DNA of 52,942 bases from JAZLFH01 sp045615705 (GCA_045615705.1 JAZLFH010000037.1:1-52942); one strand, 5' to 3'; positions 24,728 to 35,010 are shown, counted from the stretch's first letter. Program-made: numbers and translations. The notes: generated from the letters alone by a model not told the origin.

Positions 24728-24763
24728 AAAATAAAATTAACGCAAAAAACGACAGCCTACACC

Positions 24764-24792
24764 TTGACACAAGACATAATAATTGATATAAT
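24764..24792 (+). promoter_or_regulatory. Consensus sigma-A promoter for pyruvate:ferredoxin oxidoreductase
   Basis: TTGACA and TATAAT, both perfect, are separated by exactly 17 bases. About 55 bases of A/T-rich leader precede the ribosome binding site GGGAGGA. This is the strongest promoter by sequence in the window. Confidence 0.88.
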
Positions 24793-24848
24793 TTTTTAGG
24801 TTTGGTTTAGTTTATTATAATTTTCATTAAATAAAGGGAGGATTATTT

Positions 24849-27800
24849 ATGTCCAGAAAAATGAAAACGATGGACGGAAATAACGCTGCAGCATGGGCTT
24901 CATATGCATTTACCGATGTTGCTGCCATTTACCCCATCACGCCTTCTTCTGTAATGGCTGAAGTTACAGACGAATGGGCAGTAGAAAAGAAAGAAAACAT
25001 CTTCGGACAACCCGTAAAGGTTGTTGAGATGCAGTCAGAAGCAGGTGCAGCGGGTGCAGTTCACGGTTCTTTGGGTGCCGGTGCACTTACAACAACTTAC
25101 ACCGCTTCTCAGGGTCTTCTTCTTATGATACCCAATATGTATAAAATTGCAGGTGAACTTTTACCTTCAGTTATTCATGTAAGTGCTCGTTGCGTAGCAT
25201 CTCATGCACTTAACATTTTCGGCGATCATTCAGATGTTATGGCTTGCCGTCAAACAGGTTATGCAATGCTTTGCTCCAACAGTCCTCAGGAAGTTATGGA
25301 TCTTGGTGCAGTTGCTCATCTTTCCACAATTAAGGGCAGAGTTCCTTTCCTTCATTTCTTCGATGGTTTCAGAACCAGTCACGAAATCGACAAGATTGAA
25401 GTTTGGGATTACGAAGACCTTAAGGAAATGGTTGACATGGATGCGGTTAAGGCATTTAGAAACAGTTCACTCAATCCCGAGCGTCCTATTTTAAGAGGTA
25501 GTGCTCAAAACGGAGATATTTTCTTCCAAAACAGAGAAGCATGTAACACATATTACAACAACATTCCTTCGGTAGTTAAGGAATATATGGACAAGGTTAA
25601 TGCTAAAATCGGTACAAACTATGACCTTGTAAACTACTACGGAGCACCCGATGCAGACAAGATTATTGTTGCAATGGGTTCCGTATGTGAAACAATCGAA
25701 GAAACAATTGATTATCTTACGGCAAAGGGAGAAAAGGTCGGACTTATAAAAATTCACCTTTACAGACCTTTCCCGGTAGAAGCATTCTTAAAGGCTGTTC
25801 CAAAGACTGTCAAGAGTATTGCAGTTTTAGACAGAACAAAAGAACCCGGTTCAATCGGTGAGCCTCTTTACCTTGATGTTTGTGCTTGCTATGCAGGAAA
25901 CTCAAACTCTCCGTCAATAATTGGCGGAAGATACGGCTTGGGTTCAAAAGATACTATACCTGCTGATATTATCGCAGTGTACAGAAACCTTGAAAAGAAA
26001 GAACCTATTAAGGGCTTTACACTTTCAATTACCGATGATGTTACAAATCTTTCACTTGCAAGAGATGAAAATCCCGACACATCGGCAACAGGCAATACAG
26101 CATGTAAGTTCTGGGGTCTTGGCTCTGACGGTACTGTTGGTGCTAACAAGAATTCCATAAAGATTATCGGCGATCATACAGACCTCTTTGCTCAGGCATA
26201 TTTTGCATACGATTCAAAGAAGTCGGGCGGTATCACGGTATCACACCTTCGTTTCGGTAAAAAACCGATAAAGTCAACATACCTTATTAATAAGGCAAAC
26301 TTTGTTGCTTGCCACAATCCTTCTTATGTTGATAAGTATGATATGGTAGAAGATATTGTTCCGGGCGGAAGTTTCCTTCTTAACTGTGCATGGGATGAAA
26401 AAGAATTAGACAAGCATCTTCCTGCAAAAATGAAGAAGTATATTGCAGAAAACAATATTTCTTTCTACACAATTGACGCTATCGGAATCGCAAAAGAACT
26501 TGGACTCGGAAATAAAACATCAATAGTTTTACAGTCGGCATTTTTCAAGATCGCAAATGTTATCCCGTTTGAAGATGCTGTTGAGTACATGAAAGCAGCG
26601 GTTGTTAAGTCCTTTGGTGCTAAGGGTGAAAAGATTGTTAATATGAACCATCAGGCAATTACAGAGGGCGAGAAGAACATTAAGAAGATTAATGTTCCCG
26701 ACAGTTGGAAAAATGCGGTTGACGCTCAGGTAAAAGAAGCAGACGAGCCTGAATTTGTTAAAAACATTCTTCGTCCTTGCACAGCACAGCGTGGAGATGC
26801 AATTCCCGTATCAACATTTATGGGAATGGTTGACGGTCATATGCCTCAGGGTATGGCATCATACGAGAAGCGTGGTATCGCAGTAGATGTTCCCGAGTGG
26901 GATGTTACAAAGTGTATTCAGTGTAACAAGTGTTCTATCGTATGTCCTCATGCAGTAATCAGACCTTTCGGTCTTAATGCTGAGGAAGTAAAGAACGCTC
27001 CTAAGAATATGAAATTTAAAGATATGACAGGGAAGAGCGAATACAAGTTCACAATGGGAATTTCTGTTCTTGACTGTTCCGGTTGTTCAAACTGCGTAAA
27101 GGTATGTCCGGCAAAAGACGGCGGTGCTCTTACAATGAAGCCGATAGCAACACAACTTGACCAGCAGGAATGCTTTGATTATGCAGTTAAGACAAGCGTT
27201 AAGGAAGACTTGGTAAATGCTCCTCTCAATGTTAAAAATTCTCAGTTCCGCCAGCCTCTTTTAGAGTTCTCGGGTGCTTGTGCAGGTTGTGGTGAAACAC
27301 CTTATGCAAAACTTATCACTCAAATTTGCGGTGATAGAGCATATATCTCTAACGCAACGGGTTGTTCTTCAATTTGGGGTGGTTCGGCACCTTCAACACC
27401 ATACACAACAAACCACAAAGGTCATGGACCTGCTTGGGCAAACTCACTCTTTGAGGACAATGCAGAACACGGTCTTGGTTTGGCAGTTGCATCAAAACAA
27501 CTTCGTGAAAGACTTAAAAATGAACTTTTGGCTATTGCAGATAAGGGCGAAGTTAAAGAAGCAGTTGACGAATGGATTGCAACTTATGATGATATTGACT
27601 TAAATACACCTGCAACAGAAAAACTTGTCGCCGCTATCGAAAAGTGCGGTTGTGAAAAGGGCAAGAAGATTCTTGAAATGAAAGAATATCTTGCAAAGAA
27701 GGCAGTTTGGATTTTCGGCGGAGACGGATGGGCATACGATATCGGATTCGGTGGTCTTGACCATGTTCTTGCTTCCGGCGAAGATGTAAATGTTATGGTA

Positions 27801-28343
27801 TTTGATACAGAGGTTTACTCAAACACGGGTGGTCAGGCTTCTAAGTCTACACCGACCGGTGCAGTTGCACAGTTTGCAGCAGGCGGTAAGCCAATCAAGA
27901 AGAAGAACCTTGCTGAAATTGCAATGTCTTATGGCTATGTATATGTTGCACAGGTTGCTCTTGGTTACAGCGATGCACAGACTGTAAAGGCTATCAAAGA
28001 AGCGGTATCTTACCATGGACCATCTCTTATTATCGGTTATGCTCCATGTATTAACCATGGTATTAAGGGCGGTATGACAGATACACAGAAGATTATAAAC
28101 AATGCTGTAAAAGCAGGTTACTGGCATACATTCCGCTTCAATCCGAATGAAAAGCAGCCGTTTACAATGGATTCAAAGAATCCGACAGAATCGTATCGTG
28201 ATTTCATTATGAATGAGGTTAGATACTCATCACTTGCAAGAAAGTTCCCCGAAAAGGCAGAAGAACTCTTCACACTTGCAGAAAAGCAGGCTAACGATAA
28301 GTTTGAACATTGGACAAAGTACGGAAAACTTTTTGAAGAGTAA
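24849..28343 (+). CDS. nifJ: Pyruvate:ferredoxin (flavodoxin) oxidoreductase, single-chain
   Basis: Oxidises pyruvate with CoA to acetyl-CoA and CO2, passing electrons to ferredoxin; oxygen-sensitive and central to anaerobic energy metabolism. At 1164 residues all domains are in one chain. An N-terminal domain begins DGNNAAAWASYAFTDVAAIYPITPSSVMAE. A two-cluster ferredoxin domain has CIQCNKCSIVCP (from about C689) and CSGCSNCVKVCP (from about C743). The proximal cluster cysteines lie in GACAGCGETPY, and the thiamine diphosphate site is GDGWAYDIG (about 957) with YSNTGGQASKSTP. It is flanked by a consensus promoter and a strong terminator, so it is monocistronic and probably highly expressed. 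Confidence 0.97.
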   Translation: MSRKMKTMDGNNAAAWASYAFTDVAAIYPITPSSVMAEVTDEWAVEKKENIFGQPVKVVEMQSEAGAAGAVHGSLGAGALTTTYTASQGLLLMIPNMYKIAGELLPSVIHVSARCVASHALNIFGDHSDVMACRQTGYAMLCSNSPQEVMDLGAVAHLSTIKGRVPFLHFFDGFRTSHEIDKIEVWDYEDLKEMVDMDAVKAFRNSSLNPERPILRGSAQNGDIFFQNREACNTYYNNIPSVVKEYMDKVNAKIGTNYDLVNYYGAPDADKIIVAMGSVCETIEETIDYLTAKGEKVGLIKIHLYRPFPVEAFLKAVPKTVKSIAVLDRTKEPGSIGEPLYLDVCACYAGNSNSPSIIGGRYGLGSKDTIPADIIAVYRNLEKKEPIKGFTLSITDDVTNLSLARDENPDTSATGNTACKFWGLGSDGTVGANKNSIKIIGDHTDLFAQAYFAYDSKKSGGITVSHLRFGKKPIKSTYLINKANFVACHNPSYVDKYDMVEDIVPGGSFLLNCAWDEKELDKHLPAKMKKYIAENNISFYTIDAIGIAKELGLGNKTSIVLQSAFFKIANVIPFEDAVEYMKAAVVKSFGAKGEKIVNMNHQAITEGEKNIKKINVPDSWKNAVDAQVKEADEPEFVKNILRPCTAQRGDAIPVSTFMGMVDGHMPQGMASYEKRGIAVDVPEWDVTKCIQCNKCSIVCPHAVIRPFGLNAEEVKNAPKNMKFKDMTGKSEYKFTMGISVLDCSGCSNCVKVCPAKDGGALTMKPIATQLDQQECFDYAVKTSVKEDLVNAPLNVKNSQFRQPLLEFSGACAGCGETPYAKLITQICGDRAYISNATGCSSIWGGSAPSTPYTTNHKGHGPAWANSLFEDNAEHGLGLAVASKQLRERLKNELLAIADKGEVKEAVDEWIATYDDIDLNTPATEKLVAAIEKCGCEKGKKILEMKEYLAKKAVWIFGGDGWAYDIGFGGLDHVLASGEDVNVMVFDTEVYSNTGGQASKSTPTGAVAQFAAGGKPIKKKNLAEIAMSYGYVYVAQVALGYSDAQTVKAIKEAVSYHGPSLIIGYAPCINHGIKGGMTDTQKIINNAVKAGYWHTFRFNPNEKQPFTMDSKNPTESYRDFIMNEVRYSSLARKFPEKAEELFTLAEKQANDKFEHWTKYGKLFEE

Positions 28344-28347
28344 TAAC

Positions 28348-28386
28348 AAAAAATGACATCGGCATTGCCGATGTCATTTTTTTTAT
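28348..28386 (+). terminator. Intrinsic terminator, probably shared with engB
   Basis: AATGACATCGGC and GCCGATGTCATT form a 12-bp stem with a three-base loop, followed by eight T. The A run on the left gives a U tail for minus-strand transcripts ending at engB. Confidence 0.93.
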
Positions 28387-28392
28387 CAGAAA

Positions 28393-28998
28393 TTACAGAC
28401 CTTTTATTTCTTTAATTCCCGTTATATCAAGTATAGATTCCCAAGCATCTTCTCGTCCCAAGCCGGTCTCGGAACTAAACGGAATAAAAATATCTTGGTC
28501 TTGAAGGTTAAGAGTGTTGTAAATAAGTGTTAAATTATCTTCAAGTTTGGTCTTTGCAATTTTGTCGCATTTTGTTGCAATTACAAGAGCAAAATTGTGC
28601 CGTTTCCTGAGCCAATCAAGCATTATGATATCGTCATTTGTGGGTTTGTGTCTTGCATCAACCAACAAAACGGTTGCGAGCAGTTGTTCCCTTTTTGTGA
28701 GATATGTATCTATCATTCTTGCCCATTTTTCTTTTTCGGACTTGCTTACTTCTGCGTATCCATAGCCCGGAAGGTCAACAAAAAACATGGAATTATCAAT
28801 GTCGTAAAAATTAATTGTAGCGGTCTTGCCGGGCTTTGAACTTGTCCGGGCAAGACCTTTTCTGTTTAACAGGCAATTAATAAATGAACTTTTTCCTACA
28901 TTTGAACGCCCGGCAAACGCAATTTCCGGAGCATCGGACAATGGATATTGCACGGGTTTTACCGCAGAAATTGTAAGTTTTGCATTATGAATATTCAT
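28393..28998 (-). CDS. engB: Ribosome biogenesis GTPase EngB (YsxC/YihA)
   Basis: Small GTPase (201 residues) needed for assembly of the 50S subunit. G1 is FAGRSNVGKSSFIN, G3 is DLPGYGYAEVSKSEKEKW, G4 is TKCDK and the G5 region is FSSETGLG. The G2 threonine is in KPGKTATINFY. The ribosome binding site CGGAGG lies nine bases before the ATG. Its start overlaps the lon stop by 14 bases; lon-engB linkage is typical in Firmicutes. Confidence 0.96.
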   Translation of the reverse strand: MNIHNAKLTISAVKPVQYPLSDAPEIAFAGRSNVGKSSFINCLLNRKGLARTSSKPGKTATINFYDIDNSMFFVDLPGYGYAEVSKSEKEKWARMIDTYLTKREQLLATVLLVDARHKPTNDDIIMLDWLRKRHNFALVIATKCDKIAKTKLEDNLTLIYNTLNLQDQDIFIPFSSETGLGREDAWESILDITGIKEIKGL

Positions 28999-31372
28999 GA
29001 ACTGTAACCTCCGATTTCTTATCTGAGATTTTCTTTATTGAGTCCTTGGCAACGGGAAGCAAAATAGAATTAATTATTTCATCACAGGATGAAACGCATA
29101 CAAAATTGATTGAACTTTGGATTTTGAGAGGAAGTTCCAAGATGTCTTGCTTGTTTTCCAAAGGAATGAAAACAGTTTTAATACCGATTCGGTGTGCCGC
29201 AAGAACTTTTTCTTTAAGCCCGCCGATTTTTAATACTCTACCTCTCAGAGTTATTTCACCCGTCATGGCGGTATCGGGACGCACGGCTCTTTTTGAAAGA
29301 GCACTTACCAATGCCGTAGCAATGGTAACTCCTGCACTCGGGCCGTCTTTTGGCGTAGCACCTTCCGGAACATGGATATGAATATCATACTTTTTGTAAA
29401 AATCACTTTCAATTGAAAACTTATCTGCACGAGAACGAACATAACTGAAAGCGGTTTTACATGACTCTTTCATAACATCGCCGAGATTTCCCGTAAGTTC
29501 CAATTTTCCGCTGCCGTCCATGATATTTACTTCGACAGAGAGCGTATCTCCTCCGACACTTGTCCATGCAAGTCCTGTTACAACTCCTGTTTGAGGAATG
29601 GATTGGTTATGTTCGTACTCAAACTTTTTAGCACCCAAGAATTTGCTTAAATTTAAGGCGGTTACGCTAACGCTCTTTTTTTCTCCTTCAACGATTACAG
29701 TCGCACCTTTGCGACAGATGGTTGCAATTTCTCTTTCCAAATTTCTTACTCCTGCCTCACGGGTGTAGTTTGAAATGACAGAATCTATCGCATCGGGAGA
29801 AATTTTTAAATTTGACGGTTTTAAGCCGTGCTTTTTCAGTTGTTTTTTTATAAGATAGTTTTGAGCAATTTCTCGCTTTTCATCCTCAGTGTAACCCGAA
29901 AGTTCAATTAATTCCATTCTGTCCAGAAGCGGTGCCGGAATGTCTTCATACGAGTTTGCGGTAGTTACAAACATAATTTCGGATAAGTCAAACGGAAGTT
30001 CAAGATAGTGGTCTCTGAAAGCAAAGTTTTGCTCAGAATCAAGGACTTCAAGCATGGCTGATGCCGGGTCGCCGTGAGCATCGCTTTTCATTTTATCAAT
30101 TTCGTCAAGCAGAATAAGAGCATTTTTGGAACCTGCGGTGTTTATCGCAGAAATTATTCTTCCGGGCATCGAACCGATATATGTTCGTCTGTGTCCTCTG
30201 ATTTCCGCTTCATCTCTTATGCCGCCTAATGACATTCTTACATATTTTCTGCCTACGGCTTCCGCAATTGAGCGGACAATAGATGTCTTTCCGACACCCG
30301 GAGGACCTACCAAACATAGAATACTGCCTTTCATCTCTTTGGATATTGACCTTACTGCAAGGTATTCTATAATTCTTTCTTTGACTTTTTCTAACCCGAA
30401 ATGCTCTCTGCTTAGAATTTCTCTTGCACGAGAAATGTCGAAAGATTCTTCGGTTTTTTTGTTCCAAGGAAGAGAAACCAAAAGGTCTAACCACGAGCGG
30501 ATAACCGTTGCTTCGGAACTCGAAGAGGGCATTTTTTCAAGATGCTTTAATTCTTTTTCCACTTTTTCAAGTGCTTGCTCGCCGAGATTTAACAAAGCGA
30601 CCTTTCTTCTGTATTCTTCACATTCAAGATGCGAGTCTTCGCTTTCGCCGAGTTCTTCGCGAATTGCCTTTACTTGCTCGCGAAGAAAATATTCACGGTT
30701 GTTTTTATCCATTTGCGAGTGGACACGGTTTAAAATAGTATCTTCTATTTCCAAAACTTTTATTTCCCGCTCCAAAATTTTTATAAGTTCAATAAGTCTG
30801 TCTTTAACATCAAGTGTTTCGAGGATAATTTGCTTATCGGAAGTCTTAATTAAAAGATTTGCAGAAAGTGAGTCCGCAAGGGAAACAGGCTCGCCCGAAT
30901 CAATAATACTCATAATGGTTTCGGGAGCAATCTTCGGTGATAAGTCAAGATAGTCCTCCAAAAGTTCTCTGATGCGTCTTTCCATTGCATCAAATTCTTC
31001 TGACGAAAGGGAAGCGGTTTTTGTTTTTTTCTCAACTACATCAGCCAAAAAATATGGCTCATCAAAAACTATATTTTTAATCTTTGCACGATAAAGACCT
31101 TCGACCAAGACTCTGACAGAGTCGCCCGGAAGTTTTAAGAGTTGTTTTATTTTTGCAACAACGCCTATTTCGTATATGTCATCTTTGTCGGGTACTTCTA
31201 TCGTAACATCTTTTTGTGTGGAAAGAAATACTAACTGATTTGATGCCATCGCATTTTCAAGTGCGGTAATTGACTTTGGTCTTGCGACATCAAAATGAAG
31301 TACCATTTGAGGAAAGACCACAAGACCTCTGACAGGAATCAAAGGAAGTGTTTCTTTGTTTAATTTAAGCAT
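28985..31372 (-). CDS. lon: ATP-dependent Lon protease (LonA)
   Basis: Cytoplasmic hexameric AAA+ protease of about 795 residues. The N-terminal substrate-recognition domain starts LPLIPVRGLVVFPQMVLHFDVAR. The AAA+ module has Walker A GPPGVGKTS and Walker B ALILLDEIDKM. The protease domain has the Ser in KDGPSAGVTIATALVSAL and the Lys in KIGGLKEKVLAAHRIGIKTVFIP, forming the Ser-Lys dyad. I use the ATG at 31372, ten bases from AAAGGG; a TTG three codons upstream is too close to that site. It is downstream of lonB with a 41-base gap. Confidence 0.97.
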   Translation of the reverse strand: MLKLNKETLPLIPVRGLVVFPQMVLHFDVARPKSITALENAMASNQLVFLSTQKDVTIEVPDKDDIYEIGVVAKIKQLLKLPGDSVRVLVEGLYRAKIKNIVFDEPYFLADVVEKKTKTASLSSEEFDAMERRIRELLEDYLDLSPKIAPETIMSIIDSGEPVSLADSLSANLLIKTSDKQIILETLDVKDRLIELIKILEREIKVLEIEDTILNRVHSQMDKNNREYFLREQVKAIREELGESEDSHLECEEYRRKVALLNLGEQALEKVEKELKHLEKMPSSSSEATVIRSWLDLLVSLPWNKKTEESFDISRAREILSREHFGLEKVKERIIEYLAVRSISKEMKGSILCLVGPPGVGKTSIVRSIAEAVGRKYVRMSLGGIRDEAEIRGHRRTYIGSMPGRIISAINTAGSKNALILLDEIDKMKSDAHGDPASAMLEVLDSEQNFAFRDHYLELPFDLSEIMFVTTANSYEDIPAPLLDRMELIELSGYTEDEKREIAQNYLIKKQLKKHGLKPSNLKISPDAIDSVISNYTREAGVRNLEREIATICRKGATVIVEGEKKSVSVTALNLSKFLGAKKFEYEHNQSIPQTGVVTGLAWTSVGGDTLSVEVNIMDGSGKLELTGNLGDVMKESCKTAFSYVRSRADKFSIESDFYKKYDIHIHVPEGATPKDGPSAGVTIATALVSALSKRAVRPDTAMTGEITLRGRVLKIGGLKEKVLAAHRIGIKTVFIPLENKQDILELPLKIQSSINFVCVSSCDEIINSILLPVAKDSIKKISDKKSEVTVHEYS

Positions 31373-31413
31373 ATATATCAAACCCTTTCGGAAACATATC
31401 TTTATACATTATA

Positions 31414-33072
31414 CTATGAAACAATACTTTTTTCAATACTAACAGTATTTTTGGGAATCTTTTTGCTTATCTCATGAGGGAAAATAAGAGGCAACAGGTT
31501 TTTCACGGAATTTACGGGTATAATTTCAATACCTCCCGAATAGGTGTGATTATAGTTTTCCCGGGGAATAAAAACCTTTTTTAGCCCAAAGTCGATAGCA
31601 GAATCCACCTTTTGAAATACGCCGCCGACTCCTCTGATATCACCGGAAAAGCATATTTCACCGGTAAAAGCGACATCGGGAGGAAGGGGGACTTTTTTCA
31701 TCGCACTGTACAGGGCACAGAACATTGAAACTCCGGCACTGGGTCCGTCAACAGGCACACCGCCTATAAAATTCAGTTTTATATCATAGTCGCATGATTT
31801 TATTTTACATACTTTTTCCAAGAGGGAAAGAGCGTTTTCAAAAGAACACATTGCACTGCTTTTTCGTTTTATGTTGCCTGATGATGTTTTTATCTCCTCA
31901 TCTTCAGCTATGCCGGAAACGAATATTTTTCCCATGCCTTTTTCACTTTTTTTAATTTCGGATTCAATTTCAAGTACAAATCCCTCATTTTGCGACACAC
32001 CGAGGGCAAATGCATGCCCTATTCTGCTCTCCGTTATTTGGTTTTGCATTCTTTGAGAGTATTGTCCGCAAGATACTACCCAATCTACATCTTCCAATGT
32101 AACCTTTTTTCTCTTTTCAATCATTGCCGATGATGCACAACTTTGCAGTATTTTTACAGCATCACGACCACTTTTTGAAAACAGTGAAATTTTTTCGATT
32201 ACTTCGTCCGAGCATAAAACTTCGCACTTGACGGAAGCGTTTTTTGCAATTTGGTATATTTCCTTTTTGTTAAGCGGTTTAAAAAATATCTCTATGCATC
32301 TGGATCTGAGAGCAGGAGGCATTTCTTCGGGCCTTCGGGTGGTCGCACCTATGAGCCTGAAATCTGCCGGAAGCCCGTTTTTGAACACATCGTGAATGTG
32401 AGGCGGAATTTCCGAATTTTCGCTCGAATAATATGCACTTTCAAGCATAACTTTTCTGTCTTCCAACACTTTTAACAACTTGTTCATCTGTGATGGATGA
32501 AGTTCACCTATTTCATCTATGAAAAGAACTCCTCCATGTGCTTTTGTTACAGCTCCCATTTTAGGTTGGGGAATACCTGCATTTCCGTAATTGCCCGCTC
32601 CTTGATATATCGGATCGTGTACTGAGCCGATAAGCGGGTCGGCTATGCTTCTTTCGTCAAATCGCATTATTGTAGCATCCGTTTCAATAAATTTTGCACT
32701 CGGCAAAAAGGGAGAATTTTCGCACTTTTTCGCTTCGTCAAAAATAACTCTTGCAGATGCGGTTTTACCCACACCGGGCGGTCCGTATATCAAAATGTGC
32801 TGAGGGTTTGAAGTGCAAAGAGCACCCGTAAGTGCTTTTAATGCATCTTTTTGACCTATTATGTCGTCAATTGTTTTTGGACGGACACTTTCGCTCATTG
32901 GTTCGCTTAATTTTATAGAGCGAAGTTGTCTGAGTTTAAAAAGCGATTTTTCACTTTCTTTTGAAAGTGCGTTTTTTGTGCCGTTTCTGTCTTTTAACTG
33001 CGATAAAAAGTAAAGACCTACAATGATGCCCAACAAAATTTCCGAAACCAACAAAATAGATGTAATCAACAA
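31414..33072 (-). CDS. lonB: Membrane-anchored ATP-dependent protease LonB
   Basis: A 552-residue Lon-family protease with a membrane helix at residues 1-24 in place of the LonA N-domain. The AAA+ domain has Walker A GPPGVGKT (about 97-104) and VLFIDEIGELHP; the protease domain has the Ser in VDGPSAGVSMFCALYSAM and the Lys in VFQKVDSAIDFGLKKVFIP. Length and architecture equal the sporulation-associated LonB of Bacillus subtilis (552 residues). In that species it is made in the forespore, so this organism may sporulate. The start is TTG, with AGGAGG nine bases upstream. No convincing sporulation-sigma promoter was identified. Confidence 0.93.
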   Translation of the reverse strand: MLITSILLVSEILLGIIVGLYFLSQLKDRNGTKNALSKESEKSLFKLRQLRSIKLSEPMSESVRPKTIDDIIGQKDALKALTGALCTSNPQHILIYGPPGVGKTASARVIFDEAKKCENSPFLPSAKFIETDATIMRFDERSIADPLIGSVHDPIYQGAGNYGNAGIPQPKMGAVTKAHGGVLFIDEIGELHPSQMNKLLKVLEDRKVMLESAYYSSENSEIPPHIHDVFKNGLPADFRLIGATTRRPEEMPPALRSRCIEIFFKPLNKKEIYQIAKNASVKCEVLCSDEVIEKISLFSKSGRDAVKILQSCASSAMIEKRKKVTLEDVDWVVSCGQYSQRMQNQITESRIGHAFALGVSQNEGFVLEIESEIKKSEKGMGKIFVSGIAEDEEIKTSSGNIKRKSSAMCSFENALSLLEKVCKIKSCDYDIKLNFIGGVPVDGPSAGVSMFCALYSAMKKVPLPPDVAFTGEICFSGDIRGVGGVFQKVDSAIDFGLKKVFIPRENYNHTYSGGIEIIPVNSVKNLLPLIFPHEISKKIPKNTVSIEKSIVS

Positions 33073-33130
33073 AAAATTCCTCCTAATGATTGCAATTTGA
33101 TAATATTATTTCCCGCATACAAAAAAAATA

Positions 33131-33159
33131 TTGATTATATATGCAATTTGTTATATAAT
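33131..33159 (+). promoter_or_regulatory. Sigma-A promoter for glmS
   Basis: TTGATT and a perfect TATAAT are separated by 17 bases. The expected transcript start is only about 38 bases before the glmS ATG. Confidence 0.75.
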
Positions 33160-33203
33160 AACTTAAAGTAGTTTTGCAAAAATGGGAAAAAGGAGATTAT
33201 TTT

Positions 33204-34994
33204 ATGTGCGGTATAGTAGGTTATATCGGCCCTAAGCAGGCAGCACCTATTCTTTTGGACGGTTTAAGTAAACTTGAATACAGAGGTTATGATTCCGCGG
33301 GAGTTGCGGTTAATACCAAAGACGGGATAAAAATTGCAAAGGAAGTCGGCAAGCTTTCAAACCTTTCTGATGCGATTGACGGTGGAAAACTTTTGGAAGG
33401 CTCCATCGGAATAGGTCATACAAGGTGGGCAACGCACGGAAAACCTACTACTGTAAATGCACATCCGCATGAGAGCAAGCGTTTTGTCTTGGTGCATAAC
33501 GGGATTATTGAAAATGAGGAGCATATAAGGAAAACCTATCTTGACGGAGTTACATTTAATAGTGATACCGATACTGAAATTATTCCGTATCTTTTAAATA
33601 GATTCACAAACGAAGGAGAAGATGTTGAACTTGCAATTAAGCACGCTATGACCGTAATTGAAGGTTCATATGCTCTTGCAATACTTGACAAAGAAAATCC
33701 CGGAGTAATTTATGTTGCTAAAAATAAATCTCCGCTCCTCATAGGCAAAGGTACAGGCTTTAATATGGTCGGAAGCGATGCTATGGCAATGCTTGGTGAA
33801 ACAAAAGAATTTTACGAAATCTCCGACAAAGAATATGCGGTAGTTACTGCCGATGATGTTAAAATCTATACTCTTTACGGGAAAAGAGTTAACAGAGAAT
33901 CTTTTAAGTCAGACCTTGATGTAAATGACATTGAAAAGGGAACTTATCCGCATTATATGATTAAAGAAATTGAGGAGCAACCTTTTGTAATACGAAAAAT
34001 TGTTTCCGAGTACAGCGACAATGACGGAAATCTTACTATTGACAAGGATATTATTGCTGACATAAATAGTTGCGACAAGATTTATATAATTGCTTGCGGG
34101 ACGAGTTATCATGCAGGACTTGTCGGAAAACAACTTTTTGAGAAATTTGCAAAAAAACCTACGGAAGTTTTGATTGCAAGTGAGTTCGTTTACAATATGC
34201 CGATTCTTACAAAGAATCCGCTCTTTATATTCATTTCGCAAAGCGGTGAAACGGCAGATTCCAGAGCAGTTTTGGTAAAAATAAAGGAATTAGGTTTTAA
34301 ATCTCTTACAATAACAAATGTTAAAGGCTCTACTCTTTCAAGAGAGGCAGACCATACGCTTATCCTTTATGCAGGTCCTGAAATTGCTGTTGCATCTACT
34401 AAGGCGTATACAGCACAGATTGCGGTTCTCGCCCTTTGTGCGGTGCAGGCATCGGGTACGGATGAAATTGACATTTTGGCTGAACTTTCAAGGATTGCCA
34501 ATGTTGTCGAAGGAATTTGCGTAGAAAAAACAAAGATTGAAGCGTTTACAAAAGATTATTTGAGCGAAAAAGAACATTGCTTCTACATAGGACGAAGCAT
34601 TGACTATCTGACTTGCCTTGAAGCGGCACTCAAATTAAAAGAAATATCTTATATACACACAGAAGGTTTCTCTGCCGCCGAGTTAAAGCACGGAACAATA
34701 GCACTTATTGAAAAAGGAACTCCGGTTGTTGCGATTATTACGCAAGAAAACATCAACAATTTTACAAGAGGAAATATTAAAGAAGTAAAGGCAAGAGGGG
34801 CAAAAGTGCTTACCATCTCTACATATTCAAACAGCAATATGACCGATGAGATAGTAATTCCCGATGTAAATGAACTTTTAACACCGCTTGTTTCGGTCGT
34901 ACCTACTCAGTATCTTGCATATTATGCGGCACTTCACAGAGGTTATGACATAGACAAGCCGAGAAATCTTGCAAAATCGGTTACGGTTGAATAA
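33204..34994 (+). CDS. glmS: Glutamine--fructose-6-phosphate aminotransferase
   Basis: Makes glucosamine-6-phosphate from fructose-6-phosphate and glutamine, feeding peptidoglycan and UDP-GlcNAc (used by the WecA/WecB enzymes in this window). The protein starts MCGIVGYIG, giving the N-terminal nucleophile Cys after Met removal. The glutaminase domain has HTRWATHGKPT and HNGIIEN. Two SIS domains follow (IACGTSYHAGL, ISQSGETADSRA, GSTLSREADHT) and the C-terminus ends in PRNLAKSVTVE. It is 596 residues, full length. I start at 33204 because the Cys must be residue 2; AAGGAG is upstream. The leader is too short for a glmS ribozyme. Confidence 0.97.
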   Translation: MCGIVGYIGPKQAAPILLDGLSKLEYRGYDSAGVAVNTKDGIKIAKEVGKLSNLSDAIDGGKLLEGSIGIGHTRWATHGKPTTVNAHPHESKRFVLVHNGIIENEEHIRKTYLDGVTFNSDTDTEIIPYLLNRFTNEGEDVELAIKHAMTVIEGSYALAILDKENPGVIYVAKNKSPLLIGKGTGFNMVGSDAMAMLGETKEFYEISDKEYAVVTADDVKIYTLYGKRVNRESFKSDLDVNDIEKGTYPHYMIKEIEEQPFVIRKIVSEYSDNDGNLTIDKDIIADINSCDKIYIIACGTSYHAGLVGKQLFEKFAKKPTEVLIASEFVYNMPILTKNPLFIFISQSGETADSRAVLVKIKELGFKSLTITNVKGSTLSREADHTLILYAGPEIAVASTKAYTAQIAVLALCAVQASGTDEIDILAELSRIANVVEGICVEKTKIEAFTKDYLSEKEHCFYIGRSIDYLTCLEAALKLKEISYIHTEGFSAAELKHGTIALIEKGTPVVAIITQENINNFTRGNIKEVKARGAKVLTISTYSNSNMTDEIVIPDVNELLTPLVSVVPTQYLAYYAALHRGYDIDKPRNLAKSVTVE

Positions 34995-35010
34995 TTTAGG
35001 GGGAAGATAT

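Noticed and set aside
33073..33130. Possible sporulation-sigma promoter for lonB
   Set aside because: On the minus strand GGGAAATAAT looks faintly like a sigma-F -10, but no matching -35 lies at the right distance.
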